NCBI RefSeq assembly: GCF_901538355.1
Contig: NZ_LR593887.1
Location: 5,432,920-5,496,919, forward strand
Direction of reading: 5' to 3'
Length of the DNA: 64,000 bases
DNA from: Tuwongella immobilis
GTDB lineage: Bacteria > Planctomycetota > Planctomycetia > Gemmatales > Gemmataceae
Below are positions 8,085 through 16,858 of the stretch, in pieces. Positions within the stretch are counted from its first letter, which is position 1; every line of letters begins with the position of its first letter. The notes under the pieces were generated by a model that saw only the letters and a list, made by a program, of their open reading frames with translations, was not told where the DNA came from and ran no database searches. The position numbers were made by a program, and so were the translations under genes.

Positions 8085-8531
8085 TCACTTGGCCGGGGTA
8101 GCTCGTTCTTGCTTCGCTTTGGCGATGAGTTCGGCCCGCTTTTTGAGCGTCGCCGCGGGATCGGCTAACGCGGTTCGCTGACAGCCTTTGCAGCAAATGA
8201 ACACCGGCTCGCCGTTGACCATGACCTTCAGAGGTGGCCCCATGGAACCCAGTCGTTCCTCGTCGGAAATCACGCACCACTCCTGTGCCGCGACCAATTG
8301 TTGATCTTCCGGCGATAATTTGGCGCGTTCTTCGGCGATCTCTTTGGCGAGTTGGGCGGCTTCTTGTTCGGGGGTGAGTTCGGCGGGTTCTTGCGCGGCG
8401 GCAACGGGCTTGGATGCCGTTGCAGGTGGGCTTGCTGCGGTCGTCGGCTTTGCCGAATCGCAGCCCAGGTTCCAACTCAGGAAGGCGACGAGGCAACCCG
8501 TCGCCAGCCAACGCGAGGAAATCGAGGTCAT
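8085..8531 (-). CDS. Lipoprotein with Cys-rich heavy-metal-binding (YHS/TRASH-like) domain
   Basis: 148 residues from ATG 8531, with GGAG 8-11 bases upstream. An N-terminal hydrophobic helix ends in WNLGCDS, a plausible though imperfect lipobox. An Ala/Pro/Glu-rich linker (about 27-65) precedes a compact C-terminal domain with EWCVISDEERLGSMG and VFICCKGCQ, four Cys in a pattern like small YHS/TRASH metal-binding domains common in planctomycete envelope proteins. The usual CP start of the first motif is altered to WCV. A metal-sensing or copper/zinc chaperone role is an inference. The Asp at +2 of the lipid Cys would suggest inner-membrane retention if Gram-negative sorting rules apply. Confidence 0.7.
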   Translation of the reverse strand: MTSISSRWLATGCLVAFLSWNLGCDSAKPTTAASPPATASKPVAAAQEPAELTPEQEAAQLAKEIAEERAKLSPEDQQLVAAQEWCVISDEERLGSMGPPLKVMVNGEPVFICCKGCQRTALADPAATLKKRAELIAKAKQERATPAK

Positions 8532-8637
8532 TTTCTCACTCCGCAATTCCAGTCGAATGATCGGACCATGCCCCGGTTATACCAAAATCAACGGGGCAAT
8601 CCCAACGGTTCGGCGTGAGTTGCGGCGGATTTCGGGC

Positions 8638-9621
8638 TTATTTTCGCTGCCAGCGATCCTTCGTTTCCAGAACCGTTCGCACCTTGTCGCTATCCAGCCA
8701 TGCTCGGGCCTCGGGTGAACCCGTCAGATACGCATCCCAGAACGCCGTGCTCAACGCCAAAATCGCCCGGTGATGATTGGGATTACGCTTGGCTCGGTCG
8801 CCCAACAGCCCGCGATCCGAGAATGCGGAATGCTCAGCACCTTCCAAAACCAGTTCATATTTCGATCCTTTCGGGAGCGCCGGATAGACTGCCATTCGCG
8901 ATTCCACGGTCGTGTCATTGATCGGCGACGTATCATTGGTGCCGGTCATCAATAGCCACGGAATGGACACGCTGCCGAATGCCGTATTGGGATTTCCCGC
9001 TTTCGGGGTGCTGGGGCTCATTGCCAACGCCGCGGTAATGCGCGGATCGGTCAGTGACACACCCAACGGAAAGCGTTGTCCGCTCACGGCTTGGGTTGTC
9101 ACTGCGCCAAAGGAATGCCCCGACATCCCGATCTTCTTCAAATCCATCCGCTTTTCCAGTGGGTGCCCCGTTGTTTGATTCCATTGCGTGAGTTGGTCAA
9201 TCACGGCTGGCACATCTTGGACACGCAGCCGGAAATTCTCCGCACTGGCGGCTGTCTTCATAGCTGCGAGACGTTGGCCCAACCCGGTCGATTTCCAGAC
9301 CGATTCGTCGCTGCCAAGATGCTGCATCATGACCACCACATAGCCACGGCTGGACCAATGCTTGGCCACATATTGGCCATTGTCACGGCTACCACCCAAA
9401 CCATGCGAGAACAGCACCACCGGGGCGGCTTCCCGACTTGCGGGCAGATATACCTTGATCGGAATCTTCCGCGATCGCTTGGAATCGTTGATGTCCAGAT
9501 TTATCGGAGCTTGTGTCGGCTTCTCTCCGACTTTCAGCGGATCATATTCTGCTTTTGCCTGATTTGGAATCGCCAGAAGCAGCACGGCAACCCAACACAA
9601 CCAACGCATGTGCACCATCAT
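8638..9621 (-). CDS. Secreted alpha/beta hydrolase (dienelactone hydrolase / PAF-acetylhydrolase-like)
   Basis: 327 residues; ATGs at 9621, 9618 and 9609 are all in frame and the Shine-Dalgarno is weak, so the exact start is open. A signal peptide (LCWVAVLLLAIPNQAKA) is clear. The catalytic domain shows an oxyanion strand PVVLFSHGLGGSRDN, the nucleophile elbow GMSGHSFGA (GHSFG), an acid region around LLMTGTNDTSPI, and a late His in LEGAEHSAF. This is the fold of dienelactone-hydrolase and platelet-activating-factor-acetylhydrolase-type esterases. It probably hydrolyses an ester in the periplasm or outside the cell; the substrate is unknown. It stands alone between two unrelated genes. Confidence 0.85.
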   Translation of the reverse strand: MMVHMRWLCWVAVLLLAIPNQAKAEYDPLKVGEKPTQAPINLDINDSKRSRKIPIKVYLPASREAAPVVLFSHGLGGSRDNGQYVAKHWSSRGYVVVMMQHLGSDESVWKSTGLGQRLAAMKTAASAENFRLRVQDVPAVIDQLTQWNQTTGHPLEKRMDLKKIGMSGHSFGAVTTQAVSGQRFPLGVSLTDPRITAALAMSPSTPKAGNPNTAFGSVSIPWLLMTGTNDTSPINDTTVESRMAVYPALPKGSKYELVLEGAEHSAFSDRGLLGDRAKRNPNHHRAILALSTAFWDAYLTGSPEARAWLDSDKVRTVLETKDRWQRK

Positions 9622-9714
9622 TTGCCCATCCGGGGGGAACTCAGAAGTTTGGTCTGAGTCGTTAACCCCGGTGAGTGACGTTCATTACATTCCTGCACAC
9701 CGAATCAATTCGAT

Positions 9715-10950
9715 TCACGAAGGCTGTTCGGACAAGATTTGGGTGGCTCGCTTGGCAATTTCATCGACCAGTGGCGTGCGCTTGAATCGGTAGATCTCTG
9801 CAGGAAGCTCAGCGGTGTCGGTCTCGTCCATGCGTTGTTGCTCGCCCACGGCCAGTAAGAATGGCTCGGGGGCGGCGGCTTTGAGTTTGCGATAGTGCTT
9901 CTCGGCATCGACTCGACGCCAAAATCCCAGGATTTCCAGCAAAATCGAGCGGCCGCTGGGACGATGGACCAAGCGAAAATCGGGTACCCAAAAACTACGA
10001 TCGAGTGGCAAAACGGCCGTTTCCGCGCGTAACTCCCAGTCGGATTTCGATTTCTGGAATTGCTCGGCAAACAACCGCAACTCCAACGGGGTGTAGCTGC
10101 CATAATCCGGCAGATGCGATTTCAGCCCGTCGCGGCTGCTGAGGTGGAACAACTTTTCCTTGCGGGCGACGCCCCAGCGGACCACGGCTCGCAGCTCAAA
10201 TTCGTGGCAATTCAGCAGCGATGGCAGGAACATCGCCAGTTGCATGCCGTATTTTTGCGTCGCGGTGAACAGACTCAGCGGGCCATCCAACCGGATGGTG
10301 TACATGCTGGGTGCGGGGCAATCGAACTCGGCGATCAATCGATGGAATTTGATGCTTCGGATGAGTGCCCGCAATCGCGGCGGCGGCTCGTGTCGAATGG
10401 TGACTTCCACCCGAACCGCACGAAGCAACACGGCTTGCGCTAACGCCGTATTATACCGATGCAGCAGCATTTCCGCGGTAATGTTGTCGAAGTGAATCAG
10501 CCGTTGTTCGGATTTCAAATCTGCGAACATGCCCCGTTCGACTTGTTCGGCCAGATTCTCGCCGGTGAGTCCCAACCCGAGTGCCACCTCGCGCAGAATC
10601 GCATCGCGGTCAAAGGGTTCGCCCCGTTGGGCGGCTTCGGCGCGGGCGGTGGCGGCACGCTGAAACACCTGCGCCCGCACTTCTTCGGGGGAGAGTTCGC
10701 TATCGGCTTCAAATTCGCAGCGGTCGGCCAGCAACTTGGCCAAGCCTTCGTGGACGAGTTGCCCGGGTTGCTCGCCGAACAACTCGCGGATCTCGTCATC
10801 GATCTCTTCGCGGCTCATCCCGGTCGCGCGGTTGTAGATTTCCAGCAGACTTGTGGCGACTCTGAGCCACTGAATCTCCTTCGGATCGATATATTGCGGC
10901 ACAATCCGATTTTTCACCGCTTTTACGCGGACTTGTTTGCCCGAAAGCAT
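9715..10950 (-). CDS. DUF790 family nuclease, Bax1-like partner of XPB helicase
   Basis: 411 residues. The protein matches DUF790, the family of the archaeal XPB-associated endonuclease Bax1. The N-terminal half is helical and charged; the C-terminal part carries VPDFRLVHRPSG (Asp324) and SILLEILGFW (Glu339), the D...E pattern of a PD-(D/E)XK-type nuclease site. In archaea Bax1 binds XPB and cuts DNA 3' of a bubble in a nucleotide-excision-like reaction. Here the gene follows the XPB-type helicase by 21 bp in the same direction, with GGGGAGG 8-14 bases ahead of ATG 10950, so the two are almost certainly one transcript and one complex. Confidence 0.88.
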   Translation of the reverse strand: MLSGKQVRVKAVKNRIVPQYIDPKEIQWLRVATSLLEIYNRATGMSREEIDDEIRELFGEQPGQLVHEGLAKLLADRCEFEADSELSPEEVRAQVFQRAATARAEAAQRGEPFDRDAILREVALGLGLTGENLAEQVERGMFADLKSEQRLIHFDNITAEMLLHRYNTALAQAVLLRAVRVEVTIRHEPPPRLRALIRSIKFHRLIAEFDCPAPSMYTIRLDGPLSLFTATQKYGMQLAMFLPSLLNCHEFELRAVVRWGVARKEKLFHLSSRDGLKSHLPDYGSYTPLELRLFAEQFQKSKSDWELRAETAVLPLDRSFWVPDFRLVHRPSGRSILLEILGFWRRVDAEKHYRKLKAAAPEPFLLAVGEQQRMDETDTAELPAEIYRFKRTPLVDEIAKRATQILSEQPS

Positions 10951-10971
10951 CGCGCGGCCTCCCCTGCCCGA

Positions 10972-12348
10972 TTAGCGAAACGCGCCATGTTGCCGACGAC
11001 GATCGCTGGCGAATTCTTCCGTGGTGCCGCGGGAGACAATTTCGTACATGATCGCCTGCTTGTCCGGGAACTTTCGCAGCAATCGGCCCAATCGCTGCAC
11101 GTTTTCGCGGGTGCTGCTGGTGCCAGATAACACGATGCCGACGCTCGCCGCCGGGACATCCACCCCTTCGTTGAGCACGCGACTGGTGACCACCACGGGA
11201 TATTCCCCGGAGTGGAACGCGGCGAGAATTTTCTCGCGTTCCTTGGCTTTGGTTTGGTGGGTAATGGCGGGCACGAGAAATCGCCGAGAAATGGCGTAAA
11301 CCGTGGCATTGTCCGCAGTAAAGACAATCACGCGATCATTGGCATGCCGCATGAGCAACTCGCTGAGCGTCTCCAACTTGGCGGATGCGGCCCGCTCCAA
11401 GCGCTTGGTGAGTTGATAGGCTTGGAAGGCTTCCCAACCTTCTTTGTTGCGCATCGCCTCGAAGATGAACCGCTGCCAGCCGTTGCCACCGCCCAGAGAT
11501 AAATTTCGGGAGCTGATGTAGCCACGGAATTTCTCGCGGGCCAAGCGATATTGCTCCTGTTCCTCGGCGGATAAATCGACATAGATCCGTCGGGTTTGAT
11601 ATTCTGCCAGATATTCGCCCGCGAATTCCTGCAATTCCCGACGATAGACAATCGGCCCGATCAACTCGGGGAACCATTCCTCGCGGGCATCGGATCGCTC
11701 CGGCGTGGCGGTGATTCCAAGTCGGAATGGGGCAATGCACCCCAGGGCAATTTGGCTGTAACTGTCGCTGGGCAGATGGTGCGCTTCATCGAACACGAGC
11801 AGGCCAAAGCGATTGCCGATGCGATCGAAATGAATAAATGCGGAATCGTAGGTGGTGACGGTGATCTCGCGGATTTCGTGGGAACCGCCGCCCATGGCAC
11901 CGATTTCCACGCCGAAAACTCGGGATAAATCTTCGTGCCATTGATGCAGCAAATCGATGGTGGGCGTGACGATCAGGCTCGGTCTGCCGACGCGCTGAAT
12001 CGCCACCATGGCCGTGAAGGTTTTGCCCGATCCGGTGGGCAAAACCACCACCCCACAGCCGCCGTGATTCCACCACTCCTCGATCGCCTCGGCTTGATAA
12101 TCGCGCGGGGTTCGATCGCTGGTCAATTTCCAGGGGGTGGGTTGATATTGGCGGGCCTGATCGGTGTACGCGCGCTTTTGCGCACGCAGTTGCTCGACAA
12201 TCCGCCGATAAAATTTGGCCTCCGCCCGATGCGCGGAGGTTCGCGGATCGTAGCGAACTCCCGGCAGTGCGAGTAGTTCATCGGCATGCGGGCCGGTGAG
12301 AAGCAATGTCCCGCCATCGAACGCAAGCGTAATCGGGAGGGCATCCAT
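10972..12348 (-). CDS. XPB/Rad25-type SF2 DNA helicase
   Basis: 458 residues with an N-terminal damage-recognition-like domain (1-75), then two RecA-like domains. Visible motifs: Walker A LPTGSGKT (103-110), motif Ia VTPTIDLLHQW, motif II DEAH (187-190), motif III TATP (213-216), and motif VI QRLGRLLRK. It lacks bacterial UvrB/PriA features and matches XPB (ERCC3) of archaea and some bacteria. XPB unwinds or opens DNA in nucleotide excision repair; with Bax1 it forms a helicase-nuclease pair. The start ATG 12348 has GAGG about six bases upstream. It lies 23 bp after the ADP-ribosylglycohydrolase gene. Confidence 0.92.
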   Translation of the reverse strand: MDALPITLAFDGGTLLLTGPHADELLALPGVRYDPRTSAHRAEAKFYRRIVEQLRAQKRAYTDQARQYQPTPWKLTSDRTPRDYQAEAIEEWWNHGGCGVVVLPTGSGKTFTAMVAIQRVGRPSLIVTPTIDLLHQWHEDLSRVFGVEIGAMGGGSHEIREITVTTYDSAFIHFDRIGNRFGLLVFDEAHHLPSDSYSQIALGCIAPFRLGITATPERSDAREEWFPELIGPIVYRRELQEFAGEYLAEYQTRRIYVDLSAEEQEQYRLAREKFRGYISSRNLSLGGGNGWQRFIFEAMRNKEGWEAFQAYQLTKRLERAASAKLETLSELLMRHANDRVIVFTADNATVYAISRRFLVPAITHQTKAKEREKILAAFHSGEYPVVVTSRVLNEGVDVPAASVGIVLSGTSSTRENVQRLGRLLRKFPDKQAIMYEIVSRGTTEEFASDRRRQHGAFR

Positions 12349-12371
12349 GGCTCACCTCATTCGCGTTTCGG

Positions 12372-13472
12372 TTAGCGATACGGGGGCAACATCCGCCGCA
12401 GGATATGCAGCAACACGATGCCCAAAAATCCCAGATTTCGCAGCAGCACCGCCGCCAGGGCGACTTCGGGCACGGGTGGGGCGCTGGTGCGGCCCAGGCG
12501 TTGCATCCATTGTACCGATCGCGGCCATTCCATCAGCCCCGAACGCCAGGATTCTGGAATTCCGTCCACCCCGACGCCGGCCCCGATGATGCCGCCCAGA
12601 ATCGCGGCAGTGGTATCGGCATCGCCCCCACAGCGGATGATTTCGGGGATCGCCTGGGCAAAATCGCGTGGGAATCGCAGCCAGACTTGAATGACGACGG
12701 GGACCGTATGCAGGACGTAGCCGCTGACGCCGCGAGCGCAGCCCAACGATTCAGCGAATGTCGGCGCGGATTCGCCAGCGGCGGCGCTTTGCACGGCGTG
12801 TTCGATTGTTGGGAGGAATTTCCAAGCGGCGGGATCGACGGCCATTCGTCGCAATTCTGCCAGAAACGCTTCGCCCGATGGCAGTTGTGGCGAATCGCCA
12901 TTGGGGGAAACGGTCCCGGCGGCGGACATGGCGGCCGCGAGTGCGACAGCTTGCGCGGCGATCTCGGCGAGTGGATCGGTGTGGGTCAGCCGGGAGGAGC
13001 GGGCTACCACCGCCTGCCGCTGGATCGGGTCGGGGATCATCGCCCCGATGACGGCCGCCCGCATCGCGGGGCCATTGCCCGCCGAGAAGACGCCATTTCG
13101 GCCCGGCTTCCAGCCCAGCCACAACTTGAGGATGGCCTGCAACGTGGCTTTGCCAATTCCCGCCGGGAGCGCCAGCAGCCAGAAGCGTAATCGGCGAGCG
13201 AAGTTGCGTTCGAAGGCATCGAGATTGCCCCCGGATTGCAAATAGGCTTGCACCACCATGCAGGTGTGTTCGGTATCGTCGGAGGTCATGCCGCGACCGA
13301 ACCAGAATCGGTGGCGGTCGGGTGGTCCGAGCAGTTTGGCGGCGCGCTGCCAAGAGATTCCTTCGTAGGGGAGTCCCAGGGCATCGCCAACGGCGGTGCC
13401 GAGAATGGCCCCCGTCACCGCAACGGAAGCGGTGGGTGGAATGGGAGATGCGTGTGAATCCGGGACAGACAT
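12372..13472 (-). CDS. ADP-ribosylglycohydrolase family protein (ARH/DraG type)
   Basis: 366 residues from ATG 13472 (GGAG upstream); an upstream in-frame GTG at 13550 would cross a hairpin and abut sucD, so it is less likely. Family landmarks are GAILGTAVGDALGLPYE (residues 21-37), the di-metal motif SDDTEHT (64-70), a second region with THTDPLAEI and the C-terminal CGGDADTTAAILGG. These are the Mg-binding aspartates that hydrolyse ADP-ribose linkages on protein, nucleic acid or small molecules. The C-terminus ends in a hydrophobic, Arg-rich helix that might touch the membrane. Placement directly before XPB and the Bax1-like gene suggests a DNA-repair context, which is inference only. Confidence 0.88.
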   Translation of the reverse strand: MSVPDSHASPIPPTASVAVTGAILGTAVGDALGLPYEGISWQRAAKLLGPPDRHRFWFGRGMTSDDTEHTCMVVQAYLQSGGNLDAFERNFARRLRFWLLALPAGIGKATLQAILKLWLGWKPGRNGVFSAGNGPAMRAAVIGAMIPDPIQRQAVVARSSRLTHTDPLAEIAAQAVALAAAMSAAGTVSPNGDSPQLPSGEAFLAELRRMAVDPAAWKFLPTIEHAVQSAAAGESAPTFAESLGCARGVSGYVLHTVPVVIQVWLRFPRDFAQAIPEIIRCGGDADTTAAILGGIIGAGVGVDGIPESWRSGLMEWPRSVQWMQRLGRTSAPPVPEVALAAVLLRNLGFLGIVLLHILRRMLPPYR

Positions 13473-13504
13473 CGCACAATGCTCCGCCTTCCAGGTCGCA
13501 AGAG

Positions 13505-13540
13505 CCGATCCGCCCTCGGGATGGGGCGAAGACGGATCGG
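13505..13540 (-). terminator. Hairpin between sucD and ADP-ribosylglycohydrolase gene
   Basis: CCGATCCG (13505-13512) pairs with CGGATCGG (13533-13540), with an inner CCC/GGG. There is no T-tract after it, so it may be an attenuating or mRNA-stabilising hairpin that separates sucD from the downstream genes rather than a full terminator. Confidence 0.4.
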
Positions 13541-13552
13541 GATTCGTCACGA

Positions 13553-14431
13553 TTATTTTCGCTTGGCGATGGCGCGTTGGACGGCCACACCCAAGTCCGC
13601 AGGCGTTTCGGCGACTTCGATTCCGGCCTTCTTGAGTGCCTCGATCTTGTCTTTGGCCGATCCGCTGCTCCCTTCGACGATGGCACCGGCGTGTCCCATG
13701 CGGCGTCCCGGCGGAGCGGTCACCCCGGCGATGAAGGCGGCGACGGGCTTGGTCACATGTTGGGCAACGTATTCCGCGGCGCGTTCTTCCGCCGACCCGC
13801 CGATTTCACCGATCATCAGAATGGCTTCGGTGTTGGGATCGTCTTGGAACATCTTCAGGCAGTCGATTTGGTTGGTGCCGTTGATGGGGTCACCACCGAT
13901 GCCAACGCAGGTCGATTGCCCCAGGCCGAGGCTGGACAGTTGGAACACGGCCTCGTAGGTCAGCGTGCCGGAACGGCTGATCAGACCAATGGGGCCGGGC
14001 TTGTGGATGTAGCCGGGCATAATGCCGATTTTGCATTGTCCGGGGGTGATGACGCCGGGGCAGTTAGGGCCGACCAGGCGCACGCCGGGCTTGGTTTGCA
14101 GGTAGCGCTTGACCTTGGCCATGTCGAGGACGGGGATGCCTTCGGTAATGGCGATAATCAGCGAAATACCCGCATCGGCGGCTTCGATGATGGCGGCAGC
14201 GGCGGCTGGCGGCGGAACGAAGACCATGCTGGCGTTCGCGCCGGTTTCGCGGACTGCGTCGGCGACGCTGTTGAACAGGTGGAACCCGTCCTTCATGGTG
14301 CCGCCCTTACCGGGGGTGACACCGCCGACGATTTGCGTGCCGTAATCGCGGCATTGGATGCTGTGGAAAGTGCCTGCTTTGCCCATGCCCTGGCAGATCA
14401 CTTTGGTATTTTTATCGACCAGAATGCTCAT
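13553..14431 (-). CDS. sucD: Succinyl-CoA synthetase (ADP/GDP-forming) alpha subunit
   Basis: 292 residues, near the usual 290. N-terminal CoA-binding domain with [15 protein letters not shown] and GGVTPGKGG; the ligase domain includes [12 protein letters not shown] and the active-site His in [13 protein letters not shown], which is phosphorylated during catalysis. With the beta subunit it interconverts succinyl-CoA and succinate with NTP formation in the TCA cycle. GAGG lies six bases before ATG 14431. An unusual lipoprotein gene separates it from sucC. Confidence 0.97.
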   Translation of the reverse strand: MSILVDKNTKVICQGMGKAGTFHSIQCRDYGTQIVGGVTPGKGGTMKDGFHLFNSVADAVRETGANASMVFVPPPAAAAAIIEAADAGISLIIAITEGIPVLDMAKVKRYLQTKPGVRLVGPNCPGVITPGQCKIGIMPGYIHKPGPIGLISRSGTLTYEAVFQLSSLGLGQSTCVGIGGDPINGTNQIDCLKMFQDDPNTEAILMIGEIGGSAEERAAEYVAQHVTKPVAAFIAGVTAPPGRRMGHAGAIVEGSSGSAKDKIEALKKAGIEVAETPADLGVAVQRAIAKRK

Positions 14432-14451
14432 GATTGCCTCGTGATGCGTCG

Positions 14452-15345
14452 TCAGTTACTTGTGAACCCGTCGATCTGCCAGCGGGTTCCGGATTCGTCG
14501 AGAACCACCTTCAGACTGAATTTTTGCTTGCGGTCGCCATCGAACAACTCGCCTTCAATGAGGGCGGTTTTGCCTTCGACGGCATGGGTCAGCACGGAGT
14601 AGCCTTTGAAGCTCTTGTACGCACTGAGTTTGGTTTGAAGGAATGTGGCATCGTAGGGCATGCCGCGCGCTTTATCCGCCGGGGTGGGATCGCCGCCCAT
14701 GGCTTGACAGAGTCGCGGGGTCATGAGCATCGGTGCCAGATTCGGGGCTGTTCCGGCCAGAACCACTTCCAAAAAGGCTTGTCCCACGAGGATGGGCTGC
14801 ATCTGATCCAACGGAATCGGCTTGCCTTCCGGCATGCGGACTTCCACCGGCGAGCGATGGAACCAACGCACCTGATACGTCCCCGTCCCTTCTCGGCCAA
14901 TCCAGAGCGTGAAAAACTCGGTGGTGGGGGCTTTATCGACCAGTCCGCGATACCACAGCGAGGGACTATCGGGCAGACCGACCTCGCTGATGATTCGGAA
15001 CTCGACATCTTTGCCCTGCTTGGCGAGCCATTCTTGGACTTTCTCGGTGACGTAGCCCAATTTCTTTTCGCTCTCCAGAACCGGAGGCGCGATTTGGGCG
15101 AGAAAATCGGTGCGAATGGACTCCAAAGCCACTTTGTTTTCCGTGAGCTGTTTGACCAATTCGTCGGCGAAATCCTTGGCAGATTTCGGTTTTGCCGGTG
15201 CCGGGAGAGACGGCGTTTCGGGCTTGCTGACCGTGGTTGCGGGGGCAGTTGTGGCGGTGCTGGGCACGCTCGTGGAGCAGCCCGACGCCGTCAGCAACAA
15301 TCCCACCATGCCACCCAGAATCGACCAGTTGCGTGCTTGCATCAT
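14452..15345 (-). CDS. Uncharacterised lipoprotein encoded between sucC and sucD
   Basis: 297 residues from ATG 15345 with GGAGG eight bases upstream. A signal peptide ending [11 protein letters not shown] gives a good lipobox (Cys23). A Thr/Ala/Pro-rich linker runs to about residue 55, followed by a mixed alpha/beta domain with no motif I recognise. Gaps are 32 bp to sucC and 20 bp to sucD, so it is probably cotranscribed with the TCA enzyme genes. Nothing suggests it is part of the cytoplasmic synthetase. It may simply be a planctomycete envelope protein inserted into the operon. Confidence 0.75.
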   Translation of the reverse strand: MMQARNWSILGGMVGLLLTASGCSTSVPSTATTAPATTVSKPETPSLPAPAKPKSAKDFADELVKQLTENKVALESIRTDFLAQIAPPVLESEKKLGYVTEKVQEWLAKQGKDVEFRIISEVGLPDSPSLWYRGLVDKAPTTEFFTLWIGREGTGTYQVRWFHRSPVEVRMPEGKPIPLDQMQPILVGQAFLEVVLAGTAPNLAPMLMTPRLCQAMGGDPTPADKARGMPYDATFLQTKLSAYKSFKGYSVLTHAVEGKTALIEGELFDGDRKQKFSLKVVLDESGTRWQIDGFTSN

Positions 15346-15377
15346 GGGTCAGACCTCCGTGCGGATTCTCGGGGAAC

Positions 15378-16574
<1,197 letters not shown>

Positions 16575-16710
16575 GACAATCTCGGCTCCGCGAACCGGCA
16601 AGAAACGCAACGAACGGTGTGCAGGATTTATATACCGCTGCCTCGTTCTGACCACCACCGGCCGCTGACAATCTGAAACCAATTCTCCCGCTACCGCAAC
16701 GGTTTACCGA

Positions 16711-16757
16711 AAAAAACCAATCCCGAGCCGGAGAAATTGTCTCCGAGTCGGGATTGG
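16711..16757 (-). terminator. Rho-independent terminator of the exported ThDP enzyme gene
   Basis: On the minus strand CCAATCCCGA (16757-16748) pairs with TCGGGATTGG (16726-16717), with an inner CGGAG/CTCCG stem, and is followed by six T residues (16716-16711). It lies about 100 bp after the stop at 16859 and before the sucC promoter region. Confidence 0.85.
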
Positions 16758-16858
16758 GTGGGGTCGGTTTTCGGTCACGATTCGGGCATCTCCCGGATGG
16801 AGCATCGGGATTCTCCGAATTGAGAATCCGCAATCCGTGATCCGGTGACAGGTTGCGA

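Noticed and set aside
13473-13550. N-terminal extension of the ADP-ribosylglycohydrolase from GTG 13550
   Set aside because: It crosses a hairpin and lacks conserved sequence; ATG 13472 has a ribosome site.
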